Of a DNA stretch of 64,000 nucleotides, positions 57,341 to 64,000 are shown piece after piece. The notes below the pieces were generated by a model. That model had not been told where the DNA came from. It searched no databases and saw only the letters and a list, made by a program, of their open reading frames with translations. The DNA is from DASRAJ01 sp035638255 (GTDB lineage: Bacteria > Bacteroidota > Bacteroidia > Chitinophagales > UBA10324). The position numbers and the translations under genes were made by a program. The stretch covers positions 62,001-126,000 of the forward strand of contig DASRAJ010000098.1 in assembly GCA_035638255.1 (NCBI GenBank), in the 5' to 3' direction. Every line of letters begins with the position of its first letter. Position 1 is the first letter of the stretch.

Positions 57341-59887
57341 TTACTTCTGACCGGATTTCTTTTGTTTAGAAGTGTCAGCTGGCTCTTTGGGTTTTGTCGC
57401 TTCCTTATTTTTAATGTCCTCTCTTATTTTTTTCTTTCCAAACACCACGGGAGTAATGTGCAATTTATTGTCATCTCCGTACTCCGCTTTCAGGGTAAGT
57501 CCAATGCCTGACTTCCGGTTAGAATCAGGATGCTCCGCTAATTCTTCTGTCTTTGCTTTTTTTAGATTTCCCAAAGGGACATAAATAAGCATCAGTGTAT
57601 TTGTGTTGTGGAAGTCAAATTTCCCTTCCACAAAAAAAGTCAGCACCGAAGAATAAACATCGAGATGAGAAAAAGTAATCTGGGATCCTTCTAATTCATA
57701 TTCATTCTCTACTCCTGAAAATTTAATATTCCGAAAGTTGCGGTTTTTAAAAACATATTTTGAAATCTGCTCGATGCTTTCAAAGTTGTTTAACTCACCA
57801 TCCTTGATGGAGACTTTCATCTTTCCCCTCATCGAAGAAGGAATCACATTAAACCCGCGATTAAGTTGCGCGTGAAATGAAATATCAGCTTTCAGTTTTC
57901 CATCCACATCGTGACCTGTTACAATGTTCTGCCCGAAATAATCAAAGCCTTTCATGAATGAACTGATGTCGGCATTTTGAATAGAAGCTTGCAGGTCAAC
58001 TTCATGCCGTGGCTGCGTAAGTTTCGTCATATTGCCGGTGAAAGAAAAAATTCCCCCGGCGGCCTTCATAGAAGTATTTTTGAAATGCACGAAATCATTT
58101 GCATAAGTAAGTTCACTCTGAACATCAGTAGCAATGAAATGTTTATAAAGAACTGTATCAGCATGCAGGTTGAAGTTTAATTCAACGCGATCAATGAGTT
58201 GGTTGATAAGATCAGCGATGTGGTTATTGGTCACCTCCTTTTGTGCGGCAGTTTTTTCGGGGAGGGCAGAAGCAGTGTCTTTCTGAAAATTAAAATTGTT
58301 AAGATTGATGGTGGCGGCAGTGAGCGAAAGGTCTACATGGGTAGCAGCGAGGGAGGTGAACAGGAAAGGAATAAGCTGAATGAATGCCCCGTTGACATAA
58401 GCAGTGTTCTTGTTCAATTCAAAGTTTATGGTGTTAATATGAAGATCATTTTGATCAAACACCATGCTGCCATTCACCTTTTTAAATTCAAAATCACTGG
58501 GTATATAATTAACAGCCAGGTTATTCAGGATTACACTTCCACGAATCGTGCTCTTCAATTGTTTGCTTACTGTGTCAACATAATTTACGAGCGGCCCCGA
58601 ATAGGAAAAGCGAATATGCGCCTCGCCGGAAATAATTTTTAGCCGCTTAGGATCAACAATTTTTTCTACGGAAGCTTTATCAAGATCAGAAGAACCACGC
58701 AGTTCCAAATTGGGAGAAATAAGATCGGTGACGGTTAATTTCATCTTCACCGGAACCTGGAACACACTTCCGTCAAATACGGGAAATGCCAATCGGGAGT
58801 TATGATCATCATTGTCTTTTGTTGAATCAATATGATTCGTAAACCGGCCAAGCAATGTAAGGTCATCGTAGGAACGTGTAGCGAGTGAAATACGATTGGA
58901 TGAACTTTTAATGTATATATCTACATTGGGACTCGTATGCGGAGCAAGTGACCCTGATATGGTTGTGTACACCATCACCGGCTTGTACACCTGGTAGCGC
59001 GATAGCTTTTCCTCAATGTTCTTTGTAAGCAAAGAATAAGCAACAGAAGGTTTCATAGATCGTGAAAAGAAATTCATCTGCATCGAAGGATTCTCCCCAA
59101 GAAAAAATTTACTGTTGATCGCCAACAGCTGATCATCCACTTGCACCGTGCCGCCGGAAACTGAAATCAATTTTTGCTTGGGAATAATTTGACCTTCTAA
59201 ATTCAAAGCAAGATCCTTGTCTGTGAGGTATCCCCCCTTTTGCACATTAAACAGAAGGTGATCAAAATGCACCACACCCTTCATCTTGAATTGCATGGTA
59301 GAATCAGGATACTTAACATCAACGACACAACTCTTAAAGTGAAAACTGAAAAACTTTTGCTTTAGTGAATCAGCGAAACTGAAAGAGACATTTCGAAGAA
59401 CTATCTTACATGGCTGAGGGGTACTGCTCTCGCTTTCTTTTTTTTCTTTTTTATAGCTCACATCTTTGAAGAGTTTTAAATTGCTTAAACCACCTGTGGA
59501 TTTTAGTAAAGAAATTTTTACGTCCTCTAATCGAACTGAGCGGATCGCATTCTTTTTGCTCAGCATCTGCCACAGGGGAATATTCAAAGACAGTTCGCGC
59601 GCTTTGAGCATGGTATCGCTCTTAGCGCTGATCAATGAATCTGTAACTAACAGGTTTTTAACCTTGATGGTGATAGATGGAAAACTTTCAAAGAATGTGA
59701 AGCGAATGTCGCCGATCTCCACCCTTCCGTTTATGTTCTGATTGAGTGAAGTGGTGATGGCTGAAAGAATATCTTTCTTGTGAGCAACAAGAAAGATATA
59801 AACGATAGTAAGCAAAAGGAAAAATGACAACAGGATGATTGCAATAATGCGCAATCGCTTTTTCCTTCTGCCTTTCAAAATGGTCAT
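57341..59887 (-). CDS. AsmA-family large envelope protein
   Basis: 848 aa. One N-terminal membrane anchor (about residues 13-33, IIAILLSFFLLLTIVYIFLV) is preceded by a basic stretch (KGRRKKRLR). Then come the AsmA N-terminal pattern (NGRVEIGDIRFTFFESFPSI, TIKVKNLLVTD), a long beta-rich middle, and the AsmA-like C-terminal part (SSMRGKMKVSIKDGELNNFE, QISKYVF, NRNFRNIKF). The tail is Lys-rich. AsmA relatives form bridge-like proteins implicated in phospholipid transport to the outer membrane; the exact role here is inferred. Monocistronic on the minus strand. Confidence 0.85.
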   Translation of the reverse strand: MTILKGRRKKRLRIIAIILLSFFLLLTIVYIFLVAHKKDILSAITTSLNQNINGRVEIGDIRFTFFESFPSITIKVKNLLVTDSLISAKSDTMLKARELSLNIPLWQMLSKKNAIRSVRLEDVKISLLKSTGGLSNLKLFKDVSYKKEKKESESSTPQPCKIVLRNVSFSFADSLKQKFFSFHFKSCVVDVKYPDSTMQFKMKGVVHFDHLLFNVQKGGYLTDKDLALNLEGQIIPKQKLISVSGGTVQVDDQLLAINSKFFLGENPSMQMNFFSRSMKPSVAYSLLTKNIEEKLSRYQVYKPVMVYTTISGSLAPHTSPNVDIYIKSSSNRISLATRSYDDLTLLGRFTNHIDSTKDNDDHNSRLAFPVFDGSVFQVPVKMKLTVTDLISPNLELRGSSDLDKASVEKIVDPKRLKIISGEAHIRFSYSGPLVNYVDTVSKQLKSTIRGSVILNNLAVNYIPSDFEFKKVNGSMVFDQNDLHINTINFELNKNTAYVNGAFIQLIPFLFTSLAATHVDLSLTAATINLNNFNFQKDTASALPEKTAAQKEVTNNHIADLINQLIDRVELNFNLHADTVLYKHFIATDVQSELTYANDFVHFKNTSMKAAGGIFSFTGNMTKLTQPRHEVDLQASIQNADISSFMKGFDYFGQNIVTGHDVDGKLKADISFHAQLNRGFNVIPSSMRGKMKVSIKDGELNNFESIEQISKYVFKNRNFRNIKFSGVENEYELEGSQITFSHLDVYSSVLTFFVEGKFDFHNTNTLMLIYVPLGNLKKAKTEELAEHPDSNRKSGIGLTLKAEYGDDNKLHITPVVFGKKKIREDIKNKEATKPKEPADTSKQKKSGQK

Positions 59888-59960
59888 TGGTGATTTGACG
59901 GTTACACGACACTAAGCAATTGAAATGCCTGCAAAAAGTATTTGAGCGTGTGGGCGGTTA

Positions 59961-60623
59961 TTATTTGATTTCAATCTTTTCTCCAAGGAAACGAGGATGA
60001 GCGGGAATCACATAAAGGTCAATGAACATTTTTACACGGGCAATTTTTTCCCTAACGTTTATTTGGAAACCCAACCGGCCGGAAACATCCCGCGCATCAA
60101 ATCCGACTGCGCTGATTCCTTCGTGATGACAGATATACAAAGCTCTTTCATTGTGAAAAGGCTGAGACACCACTGTAAATTTTGATTGCCCGAAAATCTC
60201 TTTTGCCCTGATCATGGAATCGAATGTTCTGAATCCGGCGTAATCGAGAAAAATCTTTTCGGGAGGAATTCCGCGTGAAACCAATTCATCTTTCATATCC
60301 TGTGGCTCATTGTAACCAATCACGGAATGGTCGCCGCTGAGAAGTATGTAAGAAATTTTTCCTGATATAAAAAGTTTCCATGCAGCGTCACAGCGATATT
60401 GGAAATAGGGATTGATAGTTCCATTGGCAAGCAGTTTTGAAGCGCCAGGAACGACAGCAACTTTGTTATACGGAATTTGATTGGTGTCATTAAAAAGATT
60501 TCCGGACGCATAAGAATCAACTGCATGATTGCACCACAAAACTGCTATGAAGCAAAATACAAACAGAATCAGCAAGATTACCAGCACCTTTTTCAGCCGG
60601 CGCCGAAATGTTGGCTTCATCAT
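59961..60623 (-). CDS. SanA/DUF218-like membrane protein
   Basis: 220 aa from the Met at 60623 (neighbouring starts at 60638 and 60620 are possible). One N-terminal helix (VLVILLILFVFCFIAVLWC) is followed by the DUF218 domain: VAVVPGASKLLANGTINPYF, ISYILLSGDHSVIGYNEPQD, GIPPEKIFLDYAGFRTFDSM and VVSQPFHNERALYICHHEGI. It matches SanA, linked in enterobacteria to envelope barrier function and vancomycin exclusion at high temperature. It starts about 20 nt after the MBL-rhodanese gene. Confidence 0.9.
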   Translation of the reverse strand: MMKPTFRRRLKKVLVILLILFVFCFIAVLWCNHAVDSYASGNLFNDTNQIPYNKVAVVPGASKLLANGTINPYFQYRCDAAWKLFISGKISYILLSGDHSVIGYNEPQDMKDELVSRGIPPEKIFLDYAGFRTFDSMIRAKEIFGQSKFTVVSQPFHNERALYICHHEGISAVGFDARDVSGRLGFQINVREKIARVKMFIDLYVIPAHPRFLGEKIEIK

Positions 60624-60645
60624 GCGCGGGGATATCAAAATGAAT

Positions 60646-62046
60646 TTATGATTCTGAAAACTTCGGTACCTCTACCGGAATGCTTGTTTTTACAATGGCA
60701 TTGTAACCGCCCGCTACATTCTTAATACTTCTGAATCCCTTTCTCCTTAGCAGTGAAGCGGCAATCATAGAGCGATAACCACCCTCGCAGTGAATGTAGA
60801 TATCCCTGTCGGCTATATTTTCCAGCTTGTACAATTGCTCATCAAACTCCTGCAGCACCACATTTAGCGCTCCTTCCACATGTCCAACATCATTGTACTC
60901 ACTCTCCTTGCGCACGTCTACCACAGTGATGTTATCGTAATTATAATCGAGCAGAAATTCTTCCGCATCAATGGAAATGATCATGTCAATGTCTTTTCCG
61001 GAATTTCTCCAGGCATCAAATCCACCTTCAAGAAATCCAATTACATTTTCATAGCCCACGCGCGCCATGCGTACAATGGACTCTTCTTCTTTTCCCGGAG
61101 CTGTCACCAGCAGAATACGATCATCCATTCGTAACAGATTTCCAACCCATTCAGCGAAACGACCGTTCAGCCCAATGAAAATTGATCCCGGAATAAATCC
61201 TTTCTCAAACTCATTATCCCGTCGTGTATCGAGTATGATCGTTTTTTTCTGATGCATTTCCTTTTCAAAATCAGTCACGCTTAATGCACGCAAGCTTTTC
61301 TTCAATATCTCATCCAGCGACTCGTAACCCTCACGATTTATTTTTGCATTAAGCGGGAAATACTGAGGTGGCTTTGATAATCCGGTGGTGAGTGTATGAA
61401 TGAATTCTTCTCTTCCCATATTCTGCAGCGCATAGTTAGCTTTCTTCTGTGCGCCAATGGTACTCCATGTTTCTTTCCCCAAATTTTTTCCGCACGATGA
61501 ACCGGGGCCGTGTGCAGGATAGACAATCACATCATCAGGCAATTTTTTCAATCGCTGCAGCGAGTCATACATGCGTGACGCAAGCTCTTCCTTGGTGATG
61601 GCAGCGCCGAAGAGATCCGGCCTTCCAACATCACCGACAAATAATGTATCACCGGTAAAAATGCAATAGGGTTTTCCTTCTTCATTATACAAGAGATAGC
61701 AGGTGGATTCGGGTGTATGCCCGGGTGTATGCATTACTTCAATTTCGAGCTTTCCAACTTTAAAACGTTCGCCGTCTTTCGAGATGTGTACAGGAAAATT
61801 TGTTTCTGTTTCGGGGCCGTAAATAATCGGTGCGCCGGTTTTCTTCGCCAAATCAATATGACCTGAAATGAAATCGGCGTGAAAATGCGTTTCGAAAATG
61901 TATTTGATCTTCGCGCCATTTTTTTCAGCCATCTCCATGTATTTATTGTAATCGCGCAGTGGATCAATTATGAGTGCTTCGCCGTTCGACTCAATGAAAT
62001 AAGCCGCTTCGGAAAGACAATTTGTATACAGTTGTTCAACAATCAT
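60646..62046 (-). CDS. Persulfide dioxygenase-type MBL hydrolase fused to two rhodanese domains
   Basis: 466 aa. The N-terminal metallo-beta-lactamase domain has THFHADFISGH (His54, His56, Asp58), MHTPGHTPEST and the Asp in FTGDTLFVGDVGRPD, fitting ETHE1-like persulfide dioxygenases. Rhodanese domain 1 (about 265-365) has lost its active cysteine (TAPGKEEES loop). Domain 2 keeps it in IHCEGGYRSM. This is the layout of BLH/CstB-type sulfide-detoxification enzymes: oxidation of persulfides to sulfite with sulfur transfer. Followed by the SanA-like gene. A TACCTTTG box lies about 33 nt upstream. Confidence 0.9.
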   Translation of the reverse strand: MIVEQLYTNCLSEAAYFIESNGEALIIDPLRDYNKYMEMAEKNGAKIKYIFETHFHADFISGHIDLAKKTGAPIIYGPETETNFPVHISKDGERFKVGKLEIEVMHTPGHTPESTCYLLYNEEGKPYCIFTGDTLFVGDVGRPDLFGAAITKEELASRMYDSLQRLKKLPDDVIVYPAHGPGSSCGKNLGKETWSTIGAQKKANYALQNMGREEFIHTLTTGLSKPPQYFPLNAKINREGYESLDEILKKSLRALSVTDFEKEMHQKKTIILDTRRDNEFEKGFIPGSIFIGLNGRFAEWVGNLLRMDDRILLVTAPGKEEESIVRMARVGYENVIGFLEGGFDAWRNSGKDIDMIISIDAEEFLLDYNYDNITVVDVRKESEYNDVGHVEGALNVVLQEFDEQLYKLENIADRDIYIHCEGGYRSMIAASLLRRKGFRSIKNVAGGYNAIVKTSIPVEVPKFSES

Positions 62047-62078
62047 GGTGTGTTCAATTTAAGGATTGGAAGTGACGG

Positions 62079-62086
62079 CAAAGGTA
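62079..62086 (-). promoter_or_regulatory. -7 promoter box of the MBL-rhodanese gene (TACCTTTG)
   Basis: The minus strand reads TACCTTTG, an exact TAnnTTTG match. Expected leader about 25 nt. It lies downstream of the arsR terminator, so the two genes have separate transcripts. Confidence 0.5.
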
Positions 62087-62103
62087 CGACTTTAGAAAAA
62101 AAA

Positions 62104-62133
62104 TGAGCCGATCCTTTTTATTTGATCGGCTCA
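62104..62133 (-). terminator. Rho-independent terminator of the ArsR gene
   Basis: TGAGCCGATC (62104-62113) and GATCGGCTCA (62124-62133) form a perfect 10-bp stem; on the minus strand it is followed by a run of eight T. It lies 24 nt past the ArsR stop. Confidence 0.85.
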
Positions 62134-62156
62134 GCAATTTATTACTCAAACAAAAA

Positions 62157-62507
62157 TTACCTGGTTAATTCACTCACAATTGAAGCAAGTTCATCAAGGC
62201 GCGGGACATTGAGTGTGTAGTAAATGAATTTACCATCACGCTCGGTTTTCACCACGTTGGCGTGTCGAAGAATTGCAAGGTGTTGCGAGGCAACAGATTG
62301 TTCTAAACGGAGGCGTACAAAAATTTCAGTTACTGTGAGCCGGCCGTTTTCTTCTATCAATTGCAACATTTGCTGGCGCAACTTGTGATTCACGGCGCGC
62401 AATACGCCAGCGGCGCGCTTGAGTTCAGCATAATCAATTTTAATGGCTGATCTTGAGCCTCCATTCTTAGTGATGGTGGGCATTTCGGACATTGCAACTT
62501 TAGGCAT
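62157..62507 (-). CDS. ArsR-family winged-helix regulator without cysteines
   Basis: 116 aa. The winged helix is clear: LRAVNHKLRQQMLQLIEENG, LTVTEIFVRLRLEQSVASQH, LAILRHANVVKTERDGKFIY and YTLN. It contains no cysteine at all, so it is neither a metal sensor of the ELCVCD type nor a thiol-switch sulfide sensor of the BigR/SqrR type, despite standing next to a persulfide dioxygenase gene. The effector is unknown. It has its own strong terminator. Confidence 0.9.
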   Translation of the reverse strand: MPKVAMSEMPTITKNGGSRSAIKIDYAELKRAAGVLRAVNHKLRQQMLQLIEENGRLTVTEIFVRLRLEQSVASQHLAILRHANVVKTERDGKFIYYTLNVPRLDELASIVSELTR

Positions 62508-62605
62508 ATTGAAGATTTTTTAAGGTGAAGAATAGAAAAATAATTAAGGACAAATGCAATGCCCAGAATTATAATGCATAACTCAGATATGTTTTTAACG
62601 TTATT

Positions 62606-63307
62606 TTAACTGCGGGGAGTGTTGATATAAACCGGCTTAATGTAGTGAGGTTCAAAGCTGTGGATGTCCTCGAACATAGATACGGTGAATTTTTTTTGGG
62701 AAAGAAAAGTCATGTGGCGTGCTGAAGACACCACAGAATCATCATAGAGAATTGGCTCATCGCCCCATGCTTGTCTGCATTTTAAGACGCCGCTTCCGCC
62801 TGCGACAACTGTATGTCCATCAGGAATGCTGAAAGGAATTGACGAAGAGAGAATGATGTTGTGAGAAGGAAGAATCTCCTCACCCTCCCGTCCATACAAT
62901 CCGAAATAAATCTCATTTCGTCTTGCATCAATTGTGGGGCAGTAAATCAGATTGCCTTTGCCGTCATGAGTCCCCGGGACAGGAATTTTTTTTTCTAATC
63001 CGGAGGCAAGGGCTTGCAATGAGTCTATGGCGATGAGGGGTTTATCAAGAGAAAAACACAAACCTTTTGCAGTCACTACACCAATCCTTAGTCCCGTATA
63101 GGATCCCGGCCCGGCACTTACCGCAATGGCGTCCAGGTCCTTCATCCCGATTTTTGTTTCCTGAAAGAGCTGTTGAATGAAAACAGCAAGCATGGAAGCA
63201 TGATTGGTTCCGGAAAAATCTTCCTTCTTCAAAATCACTTCTCTATCACGGCTAATGCACACTGAACAAACCGAAGAGGAGGTTTCAATATTGAGGATAA
63301 GCGCCAA
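62606..63307 (-). CDS. tsaB: tRNA threonylcarbamoyladenosine biosynthesis protein TsaB
   Basis: 233 aa. The ASKHA-fold start LILNIETSSSVCSVCIS and the TsaB signature DAIAVSAGPGSYTGLRIGVV, then AKGLCFSLDKPLIAIDSLQA, are unmistakable. TsaB forms a complex with TsaD and TsaE for t6A at position 37 of ANN-decoding tRNAs. It is the next gene on the strand after the M28 peptidase, 13 nt apart. Confidence 0.96.
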   Translation of the reverse strand: MALILNIETSSSVCSVCISRDREVILKKEDFSGTNHASMLAVFIQQLFQETKIGMKDLDAIAVSAGPGSYTGLRIGVVTAKGLCFSLDKPLIAIDSLQALASGLEKKIPVPGTHDGKGNLIYCPTIDARRNEIYFGLYGREGEEILPSHNIILSSSIPFSIPDGHTVVAGGSGVLKCRQAWGDEPILYDDSVVSSARHMTFLSQKKFTVSMFEDIHSFEPHYIKPVYINTPRS

Positions 63308-63320
63308 AAGGAAGTAAGAA

Positions 63321-64000
63321 TTAGAAGGTGACTTTCATTTCAAGTTCCTTGTCGCTGCGTTTCACTTTCACCGGAGCAGTATCACCTTTTTGAAAGGAGG
63401 CAAGTGCCTTCATGTAAACATAGATATCAGAAATAGTAAAGTCGCCGAGTGAAAGAATGATGTCACCTTTTTGAAGTCCGGCTTTTGATGCAGGCTGTCC
63501 TTCGTCTACGCCATCAATTCTCAACCCGGGACCTTCGAAGGAATAATCCGGAACAATTCCCAACCGGACCTTAAACTTCGGCACATCACCACCGTCCGGC
63601 TCTTTTGTTTTGCTGAAAGCCAATGTCCCGCTATTGTCGAGATGAAGAAGAATGTGCTCGATGTATTTTAAAACTTCTAATTCACCCGGGTAATTAATCT
63701 TGTCCGCATCATCGCTTGGCTTGTGATAGTCATCGTGCGTGCCTGTGAAGAAGAAAAGAACCGGAATGTTTGCTAAGTAGAAAGAAGTAAAATCAGATGG
63801 ACCTATGCCCTGATCTTTTAGCACGAATTTCAGCGAATCAAAAGTCATCGTCCTTATAAAATTGAAAGCATCAGGAGAAGATCCCAAGCCGTCAATCTCC
63901 AATCCTTTTTCAGTGCGATATCTTCCAATCATGTCCATGTTGATCATAAAATTGATTTTAGAAGTATCGAACGTTGCATGACCAACCCATGATTTTGAAC
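63321..64000 (-). CDS. M28-family aminopeptidase with C-terminal PDZ domain, 5' part missing
   Basis: The frame stays open past the Met at 63947 to the window edge (reading GHATFDTSKINF before FMINMDMIGR), so the N-terminus is outside. Visible are the end of the zinc peptidase domain with INMDMIGR and the last zinc ligand region FTGTHDDYHKPSDDADKINY. After it comes a PDZ domain (LRIDGVDEGQPASKAGLQKG, DIILSLGDFTISDIYVYM). M28-PDZ proteins of Bacteroidota are usually exported aminopeptidases. The product ends in KVTF. Confidence 0.88.
   Translation of the reverse strand, partial: SKSWVGHATFDTSKINFMINMDMIGRYRTEKGLEIDGLGSSPDAFNFIRTMTFDSLKFVLKDQGIGPSDFTSFYLANIPVLFFFTGTHDDYHKPSDDADKINYPGELEVLKYIEHILLHLDNSGTLAFSKTKEPDGGDVPKFKVRLGIVPDYSFEGPGLRIDGVDEGQPASKAGLQKGDIILSLGDFTISDIYVYMKALASFQKGDTAPVKVKRSDKELEMKVTF

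Noticed and set aside
1..64000. tRNA, rRNA, riboswitch or replication-origin features
   Set aside because: I scanned the intergenic gaps for T-loop sequences, rRNA-like segments and known aptamer cores and saw none; a covariance-model search would be needed to exclude weak cases.

Overview
The window looks like chromosome from a member of the Bacteroidota, probably an environmental, aerobic Chitinophagales/Sphingobacteriia-like lineage. Evidence: several secreted proteins end in type IX secretion system (T9SS) C-terminal sorting domains (type A, and one CHU_C/gliding type). Many genes are preceded by the Bacteroidota -7 promoter element TAnnTTTG rather than a sigma70 -10 box. Typical Bacteroidota families and gene orders are present (MoxR-DUF58-DUF4350-DUF4129-SpoIIM-RDD; rplM-rpsI-rpsB-tsf-pyrH-frr; rbfA next to a LolC/E-type permease). 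I saw no tRNA, rRNA, CRISPR array, phage or intact insertion sequence.

Layout. 1-9.2 kb: EamA exporter (cut by the window edge), Tat/Rieske lipoprotein, Ppx/GppA phosphatase, esterase, a T9SS-secreted peptidylarginine-deiminase-like enzyme, an inactive M16 subunit, a gliding-type surface protein and two lipoproteins. 9.2-15.6 kb: housekeeping block (obg, adk, hpt, LolC/E-like permease, rbfA, MsbA-like ABC exporter). 15.7-19.6 kb: decayed toxin-antitoxin locus, GNAT/DUF4199 pair, PaiB, DinB, Dps and a 22-codon photolyase stump. 19.6-25.3 kb: accessory block with a GldK-like/GldN-like gene pair, an amidohydrolase, a toxin-antitoxin pair with an internally deleted toxin, and a sugar dehydrogenase. 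25.5-29.1 kb: TetR regulator and phenylacetyl-CoA epoxidase genes paaABCD. 29.1-38.7 kb: nadD, cold-shock protein, the MoxR cluster and nadB. 38.7-42.3 kb: palindromic repeats, a secreted GH9 glucanase and a broken antitoxin. 42.6-47.4 kb: translation operons and UMP kinase. 47.4-64 kb: a stand-alone EF-Tu-domain-2-like protein, radical SAM/SPASM protein, nadA, three secreted T9SS proteins, AsmA-like protein, SanA-like protein, persulfide-dioxygenase/rhodanese fusion, ArsR, tsaB and an M28 peptidase cut by the window edge.

Points of most interest. (1) A translationally coupled pair encoding short GldK-like and GldN-like proteins, the GldN-like one carrying an N-terminal MORN/YwqK-type region, stands apart from any gldLM genes and may be a reduced or repurposed T9SS ring module. 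(2) A secreted PPAD-like deiminase keeps both its catalytic residues and an Arg-x-Arg pair thought to bind peptidyl-arginine. (3) A set of genes has the -7 box ending exactly 4-5 nt before the start codon, predicting leaderless mRNAs. (4) Three toxin-antitoxin loci are each broken in a different way. (5) Intergenic DNA carries several families of degenerate period-7, -8 and -9 repeats plus GTCATTGCGAG palindromes, one lying between paaA and paaB. (6) A second T9SS sorting domain lies in frame directly after the stop codon of another secreted protein.
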